From: Pedobacter endophyticus
GTDB lineage: Bacteria > Bacteroidota > Bacteroidia > Sphingobacteriales > Sphingobacteriaceae
Length of the DNA stretch: 64,000 bases
Assembly (NCBI RefSeq): GCF_015679185.1
Contig: NZ_CP064939.1
Span: 2,046,001 to 2,110,000, forward strand
Direction: 5' to 3'
The notes beneath the pieces are model-generated. The model saw only the letters and a list, made by a program, of their open reading frames with translations. It was not told where the DNA came from and did not search any database. Shown here piece after piece: positions 1-8,270 of this stretch (position 1 is the first letter of the stretch; each line of letters opens with the position of its first letter). The position numbers and the translations under genes were made by a program.

Positions 1-712
1 CATTGTTTGCCGGCACACCTTCGATAATTACCGCAGCAATTTGATCTTTAAATTGGGCAAAAGCCTGCTCAATCGCCGTTTTATCGTTCAACGGAATTAC
101 AATAGTTTCGTCTGCAAAGCCCTTTGGTACACCGGCCGAAGAAGTTTCGCCAAAAGTAACCAGGCCTGAACCGGCTTTAACCAACAACGAATCGCTGTGA
201 CCGTGATAGCAACCTTCGAACTTCACGATTTTATCTCTGCCGGTAAAACCTCTGGCTAAGCGAATAGCCGACATTACCGCTTCTGTACCGGAGCTGGTAA
301 ATCGAATTTTCTCTACGAAACGATTGTTTTTGATAATTAATTCTGCCAGTTCGTTTTCCAGGGCTGTTGGTGCGCCAAAGCTCATCCCGTTTTGCATTAC
401 TTCGGTAACTTTTTCACGAATTTTAGGATTGTTGTGTCCTAAAATCAGTGGCCCCCAACTTCCGCAAAAGTCGATAAATTGATTTCCATCGGCATCCCAA
501 ATGTAGCAACCGTCACCTTTTTGAATAAAAAGTGGCGTTCCGTAAACCGACTTAAACGCCCTAACGGGAGAGTTTACGCCTCCGGGGAAATAAGTTTTCG
601 ATTTTTCGTACAGCTCGGCAGATTTTACCCTGGAAATATCAGGCTTTGAGCCTGTATTTACCGGAATTTCGGCCTCGTTGCCGCTAAACATTTTTTTTAA
701 TGAATCTAACAT
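1..712 (-). CDS. hemL: Glutamate-1-semialdehyde 2,1-aminomutase, 3' end cut by window
   Basis: This PLP-dependent enzyme converts glutamate-1-semialdehyde to 5-aminolevulinate, the second step of the C5 heme pathway, in the cytosol. The ATG at 710-712 opens a frame beginning MLDSLKKMFSGNEAEIP and stays open to the window edge, about 237 codons of the usual 430. Visible family motifs are FPGGVNSPVRAFKSV, the GHNNP segment, SSGTEAVMSAIRLARG and the KFEGCYHGHSD block. The PLP lysine lies beyond the edge. It is the last visible gene of the hem cluster and follows hemB by about 150 bp, a gap that holds two opposed heptamer-repeat arrays. The assignment is firm and only the length is unknown. Confidence 0.95.
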   Translation of the reverse strand, partial: MLDSLKKMFSGNEAEIPVNTGSKPDISRVKSAELYEKSKTYFPGGVNSPVRAFKSVYGTPLFIQKGDGCYIWDADGNQFIDFCGSWGPLILGHNNPKIREKVTEVMQNGMSFGAPTALENELAELIIKNNRFVEKIRFTSSGTEAVMSAIRLARGFTGRDKIVKFEGCYHGHSDSLLVKAGSGLVTFGETSSAGVPKGFADETIVIPLNDKTAIEQAFAQFKDQIAAVIIEGVPANN

Positions 713-720
713 TTTTATTA

Positions 721-755
721 AGGTATAAGGTAAAAGGCGTAAGGTTTAAGGTATT
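721..755. repeat. Heptamer repeat array, AGGTATA type (5 units)
   Basis: Five consecutive degenerate 7-bp units read aggtata, aggtaaa, aggcgta, aggttta, aggtatt. The array sits just upstream of the hemL start and faces an inverted array at 831-865, so hemB-hemL read-through RNA could fold across the two. Confidence 0.75.
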
Positions 756-830
756 GCAAACGTAAAAAACCTAAAAGCTAATTACCCAATTATATATTTC
801 AACGATGAAGATACGGGATTGGCAAGAAAA

Positions 831-865
831 CCCTATGCCTTAAACCCTCTACCTTTCACCTTTTT
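831..865. repeat. Heptamer repeat array, inverted relative to 721-755 (5 units)
   Basis: The units read ccctatg, ccttaaa, ccctcta, cctttca, ccttttt. This is the opposite strand of the AGGTATA word and the array runs into the hemB stop codon at 864-866. Confidence 0.7.
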
Positions 866-1832
866 AAATCCAGTTTTTATTTAAAATATCTTTAATATGA
901 TAAGTGGTTATAATGCTTGCACCTGCTCGTGCAAAGGCATGCATAGTTTCCATTACTACTTTTTGTTCATCTATCCAGCCACGCTCGGCGGCTGCTTTAA
1001 CCATTGCATACTCGCCCGATACATTGTAAACGGCGATGGGTAAATTGGTATCTTGTTTTAACCGTTGAATAATATCGAGATAGGCCAGGCCGGGCTTTAC
1101 CATCAATACATCGGCGCCCTCCTGCTCATCCAATTGCGCTTCACGCAATGCTTCCAACGGGTTTCTGAAATCCATTTGGTAAGCCTTTCTGTCGCCTTTG
1201 CTCGGCGCACAATCTGCAGCCTCTCTAAATGGCCCATAATATGCGGAGGCAAATTTGGTAGCATGACTCATAATGGCGGCATTTACAAAACCGTTCTGAT
1301 CCAATAAATTGCGCATGGCCTCAATTCTTCCGTCCATCATATCTGATGGGGCAAACATATCGGCTCCGGCTTGTGCGTGCGCTAAAGCCATTTTGGCAAT
1401 TACATCTACCGTTTTATCATTCTGAACATAATCGTTCTCCATAATACCGCAATGGCCATGGGTGGTGTACGAACAAACGCAAACATCGGTAATTACATAC
1501 AAATCTTCGCCGAATTGCTTCTTTAATTCGCGAACCGCGGTTGGTACTAACGAATGATCGTGATAGGCAGATTTTGCGTCGGCCGATTTCTCGTCGCCAA
1601 CCCCAAAAAGCATAATCTTGTTTAAGCCCTTTTGTAACCCGGCTTCTACATCTTTCACCAGTGTATCAACCGAATAATGGTTTACACCTGGCATCGCATC
1701 AATGGCATGTGTAACATTGTTTCCTGGCACCACAAAATACGGGTATACAAACATATCTTTCGATAGTCGGGTTTCGGCTACCATCTCCCTTACCAACGGG
1801 TTCTTCCTTAATCTTCTCGGACGATGTAACAT
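864..1832 (-). CDS. hemB: Porphobilinogen synthase (5-aminolevulinate dehydratase)
   Basis: HemB condenses two 5-aminolevulinate molecules to porphobilinogen. The 322-residue length is normal for the family. The zinc-binding cysteines of the metal-dependent class are present at about 118, 120 and 128 in the motif DVCVCSYTTHGHCGI. The two Schiff-base lysines are Lys193 in SHATKFASAYYGPFR and Lys246 in VLMVKPGLAYLD. It therefore looks like the Zn type rather than the Mg-only type. The gene lies between the hemC-hemD fusion and hemL on the same strand, but a 500-bp repeat-filled gap separates it from hemC-hemD, so one shared transcript is uncertain. Confidence 0.97.
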   Translation of the reverse strand: MLHRPRRLRKNPLVREMVAETRLSKDMFVYPYFVVPGNNVTHAIDAMPGVNHYSVDTLVKDVEAGLQKGLNKIMLFGVGDEKSADAKSAYHDHSLVPTAVRELKKQFGEDLYVITDVCVCSYTTHGHCGIMENDYVQNDKTVDVIAKMALAHAQAGADMFAPSDMMDGRIEAMRNLLDQNGFVNAAIMSHATKFASAYYGPFREAADCAPSKGDRKAYQMDFRNPLEALREAQLDEQEGADVLMVKPGLAYLDIIQRLKQDTNLPIAVYNVSGEYAMVKAAAERGWIDEQKVVMETMHAFARAGASIITTYHIKDILNKNWI

Positions 1833-2335
1833 ATTATTATCAAGTATTTATTATCAAGTATCAAAACTTGATGTTGTATTATTTCTCAAATCACCATGGT
1901 TCGTGTCTTCACGAAACATTTTTTATTGTCAATAGAGCGCGTTTTAGAAATTTGAAAAGCAACTCAATAAGCCTTGGGTCATTGTAGTCCAGCTTTTCGC
2001 TGCGTTCTTTTTTAATATCTGTCATGCTTCGTACCTGCCATTAACGTTCGCGAAAACAATCCAAAATCGTGCTCCGATAGCGATTGGATTCGACCGAAGT
2101 GCCCCAAAGGAGCTCCTGTGGAGGAGAAATCTTTGAACCTTGGATAGAGATTTCTCGGCTACGCTCGAAATGACGACATCTCTTAGAGTATTCTATCAAA
2201 AATAACGTTGCTCATGTTGATTTGTATGCAATAAATTACTCCCCCAACCGTCTCCAACGGACATCCCTCAAAGTTCGCAAAACGAGATTGCTCAGCCTTT
2301 TCGCTTTGGTCTTTCAGCTTTAGTCTTTCAGCTTT
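1833..2335. other. Gene-free gap between hemB and hemC-hemD; family A repeat
   Basis: No coding frame could be supported in this 500-bp gap. A copy of dispersed repeat family A lies at about 2088-2176, recognisable by cgaccgaagt, gaggagaaatctttgaa and tttctcggctacgctcgaaa. A heptamer array begins at 2302. Confidence 0.6.
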
Positions 2336-2343
2336 CTACCTTA
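2302..2343. repeat. Heptamer repeat array, GTCTTTC/AGCTTTA type (6 units)
   Basis: The units read cgctttg, gtctttc, agcttta, gtctttc, agctttc, tacctta. The stop codon of the hemC-hemD gene (2336-2338) lies inside the array, so the last codons of the gene and the repeat overlap. Confidence 0.7.
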
Positions 2344-3916
2344 TCTCTATTCCAAAAACAGCTTCCGACAAGCCAATTTCATCCGGCGAATAAGGAAGCG
2401 TATATTTTACGCCCATTTCATCAAATTTCTTGCCTGTGGAGTTGCCGATGGCAATTACCTGCTGGCCCGGCTCTAACAAATTATCGGCGAAGTAAGCATC
2501 TACATTGGATGGGCTGGTAAAAATTAGCACATCGGCATAGCTTTGATCGATATTTTCTTCGGTTACAGTTTCGTAAATCGGCAGGTCGATAATTTTTGCA
2601 TCTGCCGGTAACGATTTTTGAATGGTTTGCAAAGAATCCTGCGCCCGTGGGAACAATACGTTTTTGCCTGAAACCAATTGTGCAAAGTCTTCAGCAACTT
2701 CAATAATATCGCCACTTGCGCCAACAAAATTAGCAAGGTGACCAAATTTGCGTAATGCATCTTCTGAACCCCTGCCTACAACGCCAAACTGGGTCTTTTT
2801 AGGCAGCGATGGGTTGAGTTGGAAAAAATACGCTACGCTGTTACGGCTACTGAAGAAAATCCAGTCGATATTTTTTAAGATAAACTGATCTAAAACCGTC
2901 ACAATCGGAAAAGTGCGAATTAACGAACGTCCTTCTACTTCGATATTATTGCTTTCTAACGCTCTACGAAAATAACTGTGTTCGCCAATTTCCCGGGAGA
3001 TAAAAACCTTTGCAGGCTTTTTTCTTTCCTTATCAAACTTGGCAACTATTTTTTCGGCTAAGCCTTCGGTAGTTTCGGCACGTAAAAATAAACGTTCAGG
3101 AAAATCGTCTGCAGTTTCGGCTTTTGAAGTCCAAACCTCAAATTCGCCATCTTCTTTTTTGCAATAACAGCCCAAAGGCATGTGGCAACCGCCTTCGAAA
3201 AGACCGAGCACCTTACGCTCAACACCTACTTCTTCCGCTGTCAAAGGATCGTGCAACTGTTGGAGTGCTGCAAATAGTTCGGTATCATTTTCCCTGATCT
3301 GTATGGCGAGAGCACCTTGTGCGGGCGCAGGAACAAACTCGGTTGGTTCTAATTCTTCAACATGAAATTCGCTCACATCTAAGCCCAGGCGTTTTATTCC
3401 GGCTTTAGCCAACATAATGGCGTCGAAATCTTCATCTCTAAGCTTTTGAATGCGTGTTGGAACGTTTCCACGAAGATCTTCAATTTCAAGATCGGCACGT
3501 AAGCCCAACAGCTGCGCTTTTCTCCTGTTTGATGAAGTGCCTACCATTGCTCCCTTTTTTAACGATAGCTTTTGCGAAAAGTCTACACAATCTTTTAAAA
3601 TCAAAAGATATTCTGTTGCTTCTTCTCGAGCGGGTATGGCTGCAATGGTTAAGCCAGCAGGATGGGCGGTTGGTAAATCCTTAAGACAATGAACGGCTAA
3701 ATCAATCGTTCCGCCCAGAAGTTCTTCTTCGAGTTCTTTGGTAAAAAACCCTTTCCCTTCGAGCTTATCTAATCTTAAATTCAGGATCTTATCGCCCTGC
3801 GTTTTAATAATCTTAATTTCTGCTTCGAGGCCAATGCCTGCAAGTTCATTTTTGATATGATTTGCCTGCCATAAAGCCAGTTCGCTACCGCGTGTTCCAA
3901 TGGTTAACTTTTTCAC
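2336..3916 (-). CDS. hemC-hemD: Hydroxymethylbilane synthase / uroporphyrinogen-III synthase fusion
   Basis: A two-domain heme enzyme of 526 residues. Residues 1 to about 300 are HemC, which polymerises four porphobilinogens. It starts with MKKLTIGTRGSELALWQA, carries the conserved VHCLKDLPT and TSSNRRKAQL segments, and has the dipyrromethane-cofactor cysteine at Cys244 in EGGCHMPLG. Residues from about 302 form a HemD-like domain (KPAKVFISREIG, FFSSRNSVAYFF, FTSPSNVDAYF, AIGNSTGK) that would close the ring to uroporphyrinogen III. HemC alone is about 310 residues, so the fusion is clear from length. Fused or tandem hemC-hemD arrangements are known in Bacteroidetes. The gene lies downstream of hemA, separated by about 300 bp of heptamer repeats. 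Confidence 0.93.
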   Translation of the reverse strand: MKKLTIGTRGSELALWQANHIKNELAGIGLEAEIKIIKTQGDKILNLRLDKLEGKGFFTKELEEELLGGTIDLAVHCLKDLPTAHPAGLTIAAIPAREEATEYLLILKDCVDFSQKLSLKKGAMVGTSSNRRKAQLLGLRADLEIEDLRGNVPTRIQKLRDEDFDAIMLAKAGIKRLGLDVSEFHVEELEPTEFVPAPAQGALAIQIRENDTELFAALQQLHDPLTAEEVGVERKVLGLFEGGCHMPLGCYCKKEDGEFEVWTSKAETADDFPERLFLRAETTEGLAEKIVAKFDKERKKPAKVFISREIGEHSYFRRALESNNIEVEGRSLIRTFPIVTVLDQFILKNIDWIFFSSRNSVAYFFQLNPSLPKKTQFGVVGRGSEDALRKFGHLANFVGASGDIIEVAEDFAQLVSGKNVLFPRAQDSLQTIQKSLPADAKIIDLPIYETVTEENIDQSYADVLIFTSPSNVDAYFADNLLEPGQQVIAIGNSTGKKFDEMGVKYTLPYSPDEIGLSEAVFGIEIR

Positions 3917-4004
3917 TATAAAGGTTAAATGAGCTGCAAATTTAAGCTAAATAGTGCTTTATACCATATTTTGTTTTAAAATGAGACAGTGAGGTTACAG
4001 TTTA

Positions 4005-4088
4005 AGTCTGATGTCGGGAGTCCGATAGTCCGGGAGCCTAAGAAAAAGTCTGAAGTCGGGAGTCAGAAAGTCGGAAGTCCGAAGTATT
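4005..4088. repeat. Heptamer repeat array, AGTCCGA type (12 units)
   Basis: Twelve consecutive 7-bp units can be read, among them agtctga (twice), agtccga, agtcggg, agtcaga, aagtcgg and aagtccg. The phase of seven holds throughout, although unit sequences drift. It occupies the hemA to hemC-hemD gap. Confidence 0.75.
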
Positions 4089-4121
4089 TAACGATTAAAA
4101 ACAATAACCGGTTTTGTGTTG

Positions 4122-4219
4122 CAGTTTTCAGTTGGCAGTTTTCAGTTGACAACTGAACTTATTACCCAATGAACAAATAAACTGATGAACTATTGACCAA
4201 TGACCAATGAACCAATAAA
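4122..4219. repeat. Heptamer repeat arrays, CAGTTTT and AATGACC types (14 units)
   Basis: Fourteen 7-bp units run up to the hemA stop codon. They begin cagtttt, cagttgg, cagtttt, cagttga and pass into aatgacc, aatgaac, caataaa words. Two different consensus words follow each other in the same seven-base phase. Together with 4005-4088 they fill nearly the whole intergenic gap. Confidence 0.65.
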
Positions 4220-5446
4220 CTAAGATTGTTTAACCAGAATTTCTTTGGCCATAATCATGGGAACGCTGATGCATTTCTTCTCCATGTAGTTCATCACCCG
4301 TTCTAAAACTTCGCGAGAGGCTTCATCCATCTGGCTAATTTCGTCGGCGAATACGCCATTTAAGGCCGTGTTTTTGATTTCCTTGATTTTGCGTGGAACT
4401 TCCTGCATGGCGAGCTCAATGCGGCGTTGTTTTAACACGGTAAAAAACTCGGTAATGTTGTTGCTAATGATGTCTTCGGCGTGTACAAGCTCGTTATAAC
4501 GCTCCTGAATGTTTTTGCGAGCCACTTCTTTTAACGATTCTACCTCAATGTAGTGCACCAGGTTGTTGTGCACAACAGCAGGCGCAACATCATTAGGAAT
4601 GGCCAAATCAACAATTACTTTTTTGCCTGTATCGCCGTTGAGCAATTTAGCATATAGCGCTTCGGTAATAATGGGCTCGGTAGATCCGGTGCAGGTAATA
4701 ATTACATCAAATCCGGCAGTAAAGTTCTCGAGCTCGGCTAAGTTGTAGGCTTTGCCATTTAACTCTTCGGCTAACGATTCGGCCTTTGAAAGCGTGCGGT
4801 TAAAGATCGAGAAATTGGAGTATTTATGTTTGTTAAGATATTTTGCAATATTTTGGTTGGTTTCGCCAGCGCCGATAATCAAAATGCGTGAGTTGCCACA
4901 CATATTTAGCTCCTTTAGCTTACGGTACGCCAAGGAAACAACTGAAACAGGATTTTTGGAAATATTGGTGTGTGTATAAACCTCTTTCGCAGTTTTTACC
5001 ACCCTGTCCATAATCATGCGCATGTAATCGCCGGTGAAACCAGCATCGCGACTATTTTCGTAGGCTTTGCGGATTTGAGCAAGGATTTCTTTCTCGCCAA
5101 CTACCAGGCTCTCTAACGAGCAGGAAGTTCTTAATAAATGATTAAATGCTTCTTCGTTTTCGTAAACGGTAACAGTGTCGAGAAAACGCTCCATAAACTC
5201 AGGAGGCAAGCCCATATCTAAAACGGTGAGAAATCTGGTTACAAATTCCTTATCGGTTTTCTCTTTGGTAAGAAAAACAAACTCTACGCGATTACAGGTG
5301 CCGATGTAAAAAATTTCACTAACGGGAAGTTCCGTTTGAATATTCTTCAACCTGCTATCTAAACTCTGATCACAAATAACTAATTTCCCTAAAGATTTCA
5401 GGTCGATGTGGTGATGCGTAAAAGCTATTACTTTTAAATATTCCAA
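4220..5446 (-). CDS. hemA: Glutamyl-tRNA reductase
   Basis: HemA reduces glutamyl-tRNA(Glu) to glutamate-1-semialdehyde with NADPH, the committed step of C5 heme synthesis. The catalytic cysteine is Cys51 in FYIGTCNRVEFVF. The conserved block SCSLESLVVGEKEILAQIR, the NADPH-binding GAGETNQNIAKYL and the C-terminal helical dimerisation domain follow. The 408-residue length is normal. It is the first gene of the visible hem cluster, and the cluster has the full C5 set hemA, hemC-D, hemB, hemL but no hemE inside this window. A candidate promoter lies at 5477-5506. The product is typically feedback-controlled by heme in other bacteria; nothing in the sequence shows that here. Confidence 0.97.
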   Translation of the reverse strand: MEYLKVIAFTHHHIDLKSLGKLVICDQSLDSRLKNIQTELPVSEIFYIGTCNRVEFVFLTKEKTDKEFVTRFLTVLDMGLPPEFMERFLDTVTVYENEEAFNHLLRTSCSLESLVVGEKEILAQIRKAYENSRDAGFTGDYMRMIMDRVVKTAKEVYTHTNISKNPVSVVSLAYRKLKELNMCGNSRILIIGAGETNQNIAKYLNKHKYSNFSIFNRTLSKAESLAEELNGKAYNLAELENFTAGFDVIITCTGSTEPIITEALYAKLLNGDTGKKVIVDLAIPNDVAPAVVHNNLVHYIEVESLKEVARKNIQERYNELVHAEDIISNNITEFFTVLKQRRIELAMQEVPRKIKEIKNTALNGVFADEISQMDEASREVLERVMNYMEKKCISVPMIMAKEILVKQS

Positions 5447-5968
5447 GTGTTTCCGTTATTAACTACTGTCGGGATACAAAAGTAATACGGTTCGTGCATG
5501 TGAACGTCATTAATCTGTAATTTACATTAATTTAGAACGGTTTTAAATAGCTGCATGGTAATGCCACAGAACGGCGAAAAAACGTTTCCAGTTACCTTAA
5601 CATGTGCCCTTTGACTCCGCTATCATTGACGTGATTGCGTAATATGTATAAGACACTACATGACGGTCGTCATTCCCAGCTTGTACCGATAGCTATCGGT
5701 AGGGAATCTTAATGCAAAAAAAAGCGCCTCGCTTTAAGATTGCCGCCTGCGCGGGAAAGACGGCAAGAATGTAAACGTCATTCATATGGATTTTTTTCCT
5801 AAAAAATTACAACTCAGGGTGACAATGTTTCTTGGTTCTATCCTTAATTAAATGATATTTGCACGCTCCCAAACACACAAAACGCCAACTTTCAAATAAT
5901 TACACTTATAAAAAAATACAACAAATCCGAAATTCACAGGTTTATTAAAACGTACCAATACTTAAATT
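5447..5968. other. Gene-free divergent gap; family B repeat with embedded palindrome
   Basis: The divergent region between hemA and the hydrolase gene holds the hemA promoter candidate and a family B repeat at about 5664-5785 (gtcgtcattccc, gggaatcttaatgc). The palindrome accgatagctatcggt (5685-5700) splits the usual family B arm. No small gene was found. Confidence 0.6.
5477..5506 (-). promoter_or_regulatory. Candidate Bacteroidetes-type promoter of hemA
   Basis: On the minus strand TACTTTTG matches the Bacteroidetes -7 box TAnnTTTG. A near-match to the -33 TTG element, TTC in gttcac, lies 17 bases upstream. Transcription would start roughly 20-25 nt ahead of the hemA ATG. Confidence 0.45.
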
Positions 5969-6793
5969 ATGATTTCACAAAATGATTTTAGCCTTCACGG
6001 TTCGGATGGAAAATTAATTGTCGGCGACATTACTTTTGATGATAAGAACCCGAGTACGCCGATTGTGCTTTTTATACATGGCTTTAAGGGCTTTAAAGAC
6101 TGGGGCGCACATAACCTTGTGGCCCGCTATTTTGCTGCGAACGGTTTTCGGTATATAAAATTTAATTTATCGCATTCGGGCGTGCCGGCAGATGATCCTA
6201 AAGATGTTACCGACATGGAAACATTCGCAAATAATACGGTGTCTAAAGAACTTTTCGATGTGAATGCGGTACTGAATTTTATCGAAAAAGCTTATGGTAA
6301 AGAAACTCCGGTCAACATCATTGGTCATAGCCGTGGCGGTGGCCTGGCGATTATAGCGGCGGCCAACGATTTGCGGGTTAATAAGCTGATTACGTGGAGC
6401 GCTATCTCGAGTTTTGATAGCCTTTGGAAAAAAGAACAGGAAGCGGAGTGGAAAAAGAATGGGACTATATTTGTTACCAATGCCCGAACAAAGGAGCAAA
6501 TGCCGCTGAATGTTTCATTGCTTGAAGATTTGGAAGAAAATACAGAAACGCTAAATATTTTGGGGTCTGCTAAGCGCATTAATATTCCCTGGTTAATTGT
6601 TCAGGGCGATGACGATGTGAACGTACCTTTTGAGAATGCGCAAAAGCTGGCGGATGCGAATGCCAACAGTAGGTTGGTAAAAATTGAAGGTGCAAATCAT
6701 GTTTATGGCGCAACTCATCCGTATGATAACGAAACGTTACCGCCGCTGCTTTTTAAGGTTTGCGAAAAATGTTTAACCTTTTTGGGAGAATAG
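5969..6793 (+). CDS. Alpha/beta hydrolase
   Basis: A 274-residue cytosolic alpha/beta-hydrolase with no signal peptide. The nucleophile elbow is IIGHSRGGG around residue 117. A likely acid lies in VQGDDDVNVP and the likely catalytic histidine in EGANHVYGATHPY near the C-terminus. The oxyanion region FIHGFKGFKDWG is also clear. The substrate cannot be told from sequence; family members include esterases, peptidases and acyl-protein hydrolases. It stands alone on the plus strand between minus-strand genes and ends 45 bp from the convergent MscS-type gene. Confidence 0.85.
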   Translation: MISQNDFSLHGSDGKLIVGDITFDDKNPSTPIVLFIHGFKGFKDWGAHNLVARYFAANGFRYIKFNLSHSGVPADDPKDVTDMETFANNTVSKELFDVNAVLNFIEKAYGKETPVNIIGHSRGGGLAIIAAANDLRVNKLITWSAISSFDSLWKKEQEAEWKKNGTIFVTNARTKEQMPLNVSLLEDLEENTETLNILGSAKRINIPWLIVQGDDDVNVPFENAQKLADANANSRLVKIEGANHVYGATHPYDNETLPPLLFKVCEKCLTFLGE

Positions 6794-6837
6794 CATGAAC
6801 TGTTGTCGCCGGGTAGCTCCCGGATGACAACAGGCTT

Positions 6838-8118
6838 TTAAGCCCAATCGTTCGCTCTGCCAACAAAGCTGCGAATATCACTGCCGCTTGGGCTTTGGAA
6901 GATTTCTAAATCGAAATAAGGAACGGCCGCAAGTAAATGATCAAAAATATCGGCGGCAACTTCTTCAAACTTTTTCAACCCTTTTTCTTTTGAAAATACA
7001 TAAACTTCGATCGGAAGTCCGTTTTCGGTAGCCTGCAACTGGCGAACCATAAAGGTTAAACTGGTGTTGATGTATGGATTGCTTTCTAAATATTTCTCTG
7101 CATAAACTCTAAAAGTACCAATATTCGTCATGTGACGGCCATTTACCAAATTGTTTGGGTTAACGGTATTTTCGGCATTAAATTCGGCTATTTGTTGTTG
7201 AGTTTGGTTAAGGTATTCCTTTAAAAAATCGATGCTTTTTAACCGGTTGATGAGTTCCTCATCGCAAAACTTAATACTGGAAATCTTAATGTTGATGTGA
7301 CGCTTAATCCTTCTGCCCTCGCTTTCTTCCATTGCCCGCCAGTTTTTAAACGATTCGCTTACGATTGCGTAACTGGGAACAATGGTTACCGTTTTATCCC
7401 AGTTTCTAACTTTAATAGTTGTGAGGTTAATTTCCGTTACCTCGCCGTCGGCACCATATTTCTCTACGGTAATCCAATCGCCAATGCGCACTAAATCTAT
7501 TGCACTCATTTGTACGGAGGCTACAAAGCCTAAAATCGGATCGCGAAAAACGAGGATAAATACGGCCGTTACGGCACCGAAACCACCAAAAATATATACT
7601 GGCGATTGGTTTAAGATGATGGAAAGAATTAATACAAAGCCAACGATGTAAAAAACGATTTTTGCAACCTGTTTATAACTCCTGATGGGTTTATCGGCAT
7701 ATTTCTTTAAAGATTCCATTATAGAAACCACCGCATTCAAAAACGCATTTACAGCAAACATCACAGCCAGTACGATGTAAATTTTGGCAACAATGAGCGC
7801 ATAGAAAAGCCCGGTCTTAAAATCGATAAAAACAAAAGGCACTACATTGTAAACAATGTAAGCACCAAAAATTATGGCAAACGCTCTAAAAACCCTGAAT
7901 TCGAAAAGTGCTTTCTGCCAGTCGGGCCGCGTTTTAGCACTTTTTACAATGGCTATAAAAAGTTGTCGGGTTAAAAATATGGTGAGGTAAAGAAAAAGTA
8001 TAACGCTAATTAGGCCGGTAAAAAAGTAAGAGTAAATTAACGTTGCGCCAGTAAGACCTATGCTCTCCAGCCAGTTTCTAAGTTCGCCAAATAGGGTTTG
8101 AAACTCAGGGATGTTCAT
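6838..8118 (-). CDS. Mechanosensitive ion channel, MscS family (YbdG-like)
   Basis: An inner-membrane channel of about 426 residues. It has around five hydrophobic segments in the first 200 residues and then the MscS core (GGFGAVTAVFILVFRDPILGF and the beta-domain IGDWITVEKYGADGEVTEINLTTIKVRNWD). The size and the long C-terminal domain resemble E. coli YbdG rather than the small MscS. The role would be release of solutes on membrane tension. The frame could be extended three codons to a TTG, but the ATG giving MNIPEFQTLFGELRNW is the better start. It probably forms its own transcript. Confidence 0.88.
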   Translation of the reverse strand: MNIPEFQTLFGELRNWLESIGLTGATLIYSYFFTGLISVILFLYLTIFLTRQLFIAIVKSAKTRPDWQKALFEFRVFRAFAIIFGAYIVYNVVPFVFIDFKTGLFYALIVAKIYIVLAVMFAVNAFLNAVVSIMESLKKYADKPIRSYKQVAKIVFYIVGFVLILSIILNQSPVYIFGGFGAVTAVFILVFRDPILGFVASVQMSAIDLVRIGDWITVEKYGADGEVTEINLTTIKVRNWDKTVTIVPSYAIVSESFKNWRAMEESEGRRIKRHINIKISSIKFCDEELINRLKSIDFLKEYLNQTQQQIAEFNAENTVNPNNLVNGRHMTNIGTFRVYAEKYLESNPYINTSLTFMVRQLQATENGLPIEVYVFSKEKGLKKFEEVAADIFDHLLAAVPYFDLEIFQSPSGSDIRSFVGRANDWA

Positions 8119-8270
8119 TAAAAGCAATATAGGGTTTATAGGTTAATTTAAGCGTCACTGAACAAGCTTTGGTTTAACGGCCAAAGGAAAGACAAAAAAC
8201 ATCACATCACTAAGCAACTGAATATTAGTCAAATATAATTAAATAAGTGCTATCTTTTTGCCACCGTTAA

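Noticed and set aside
4005..4219. Possible CRISPR-like direct repeats
   Set aside because: Units are seven bases, contiguous and without spacers; no cas gene is near.
8118..8127. Upstream TTG start for the MscS-type gene
   Set aside because: It adds only three residues and the ATG gives a normal family N-terminus.
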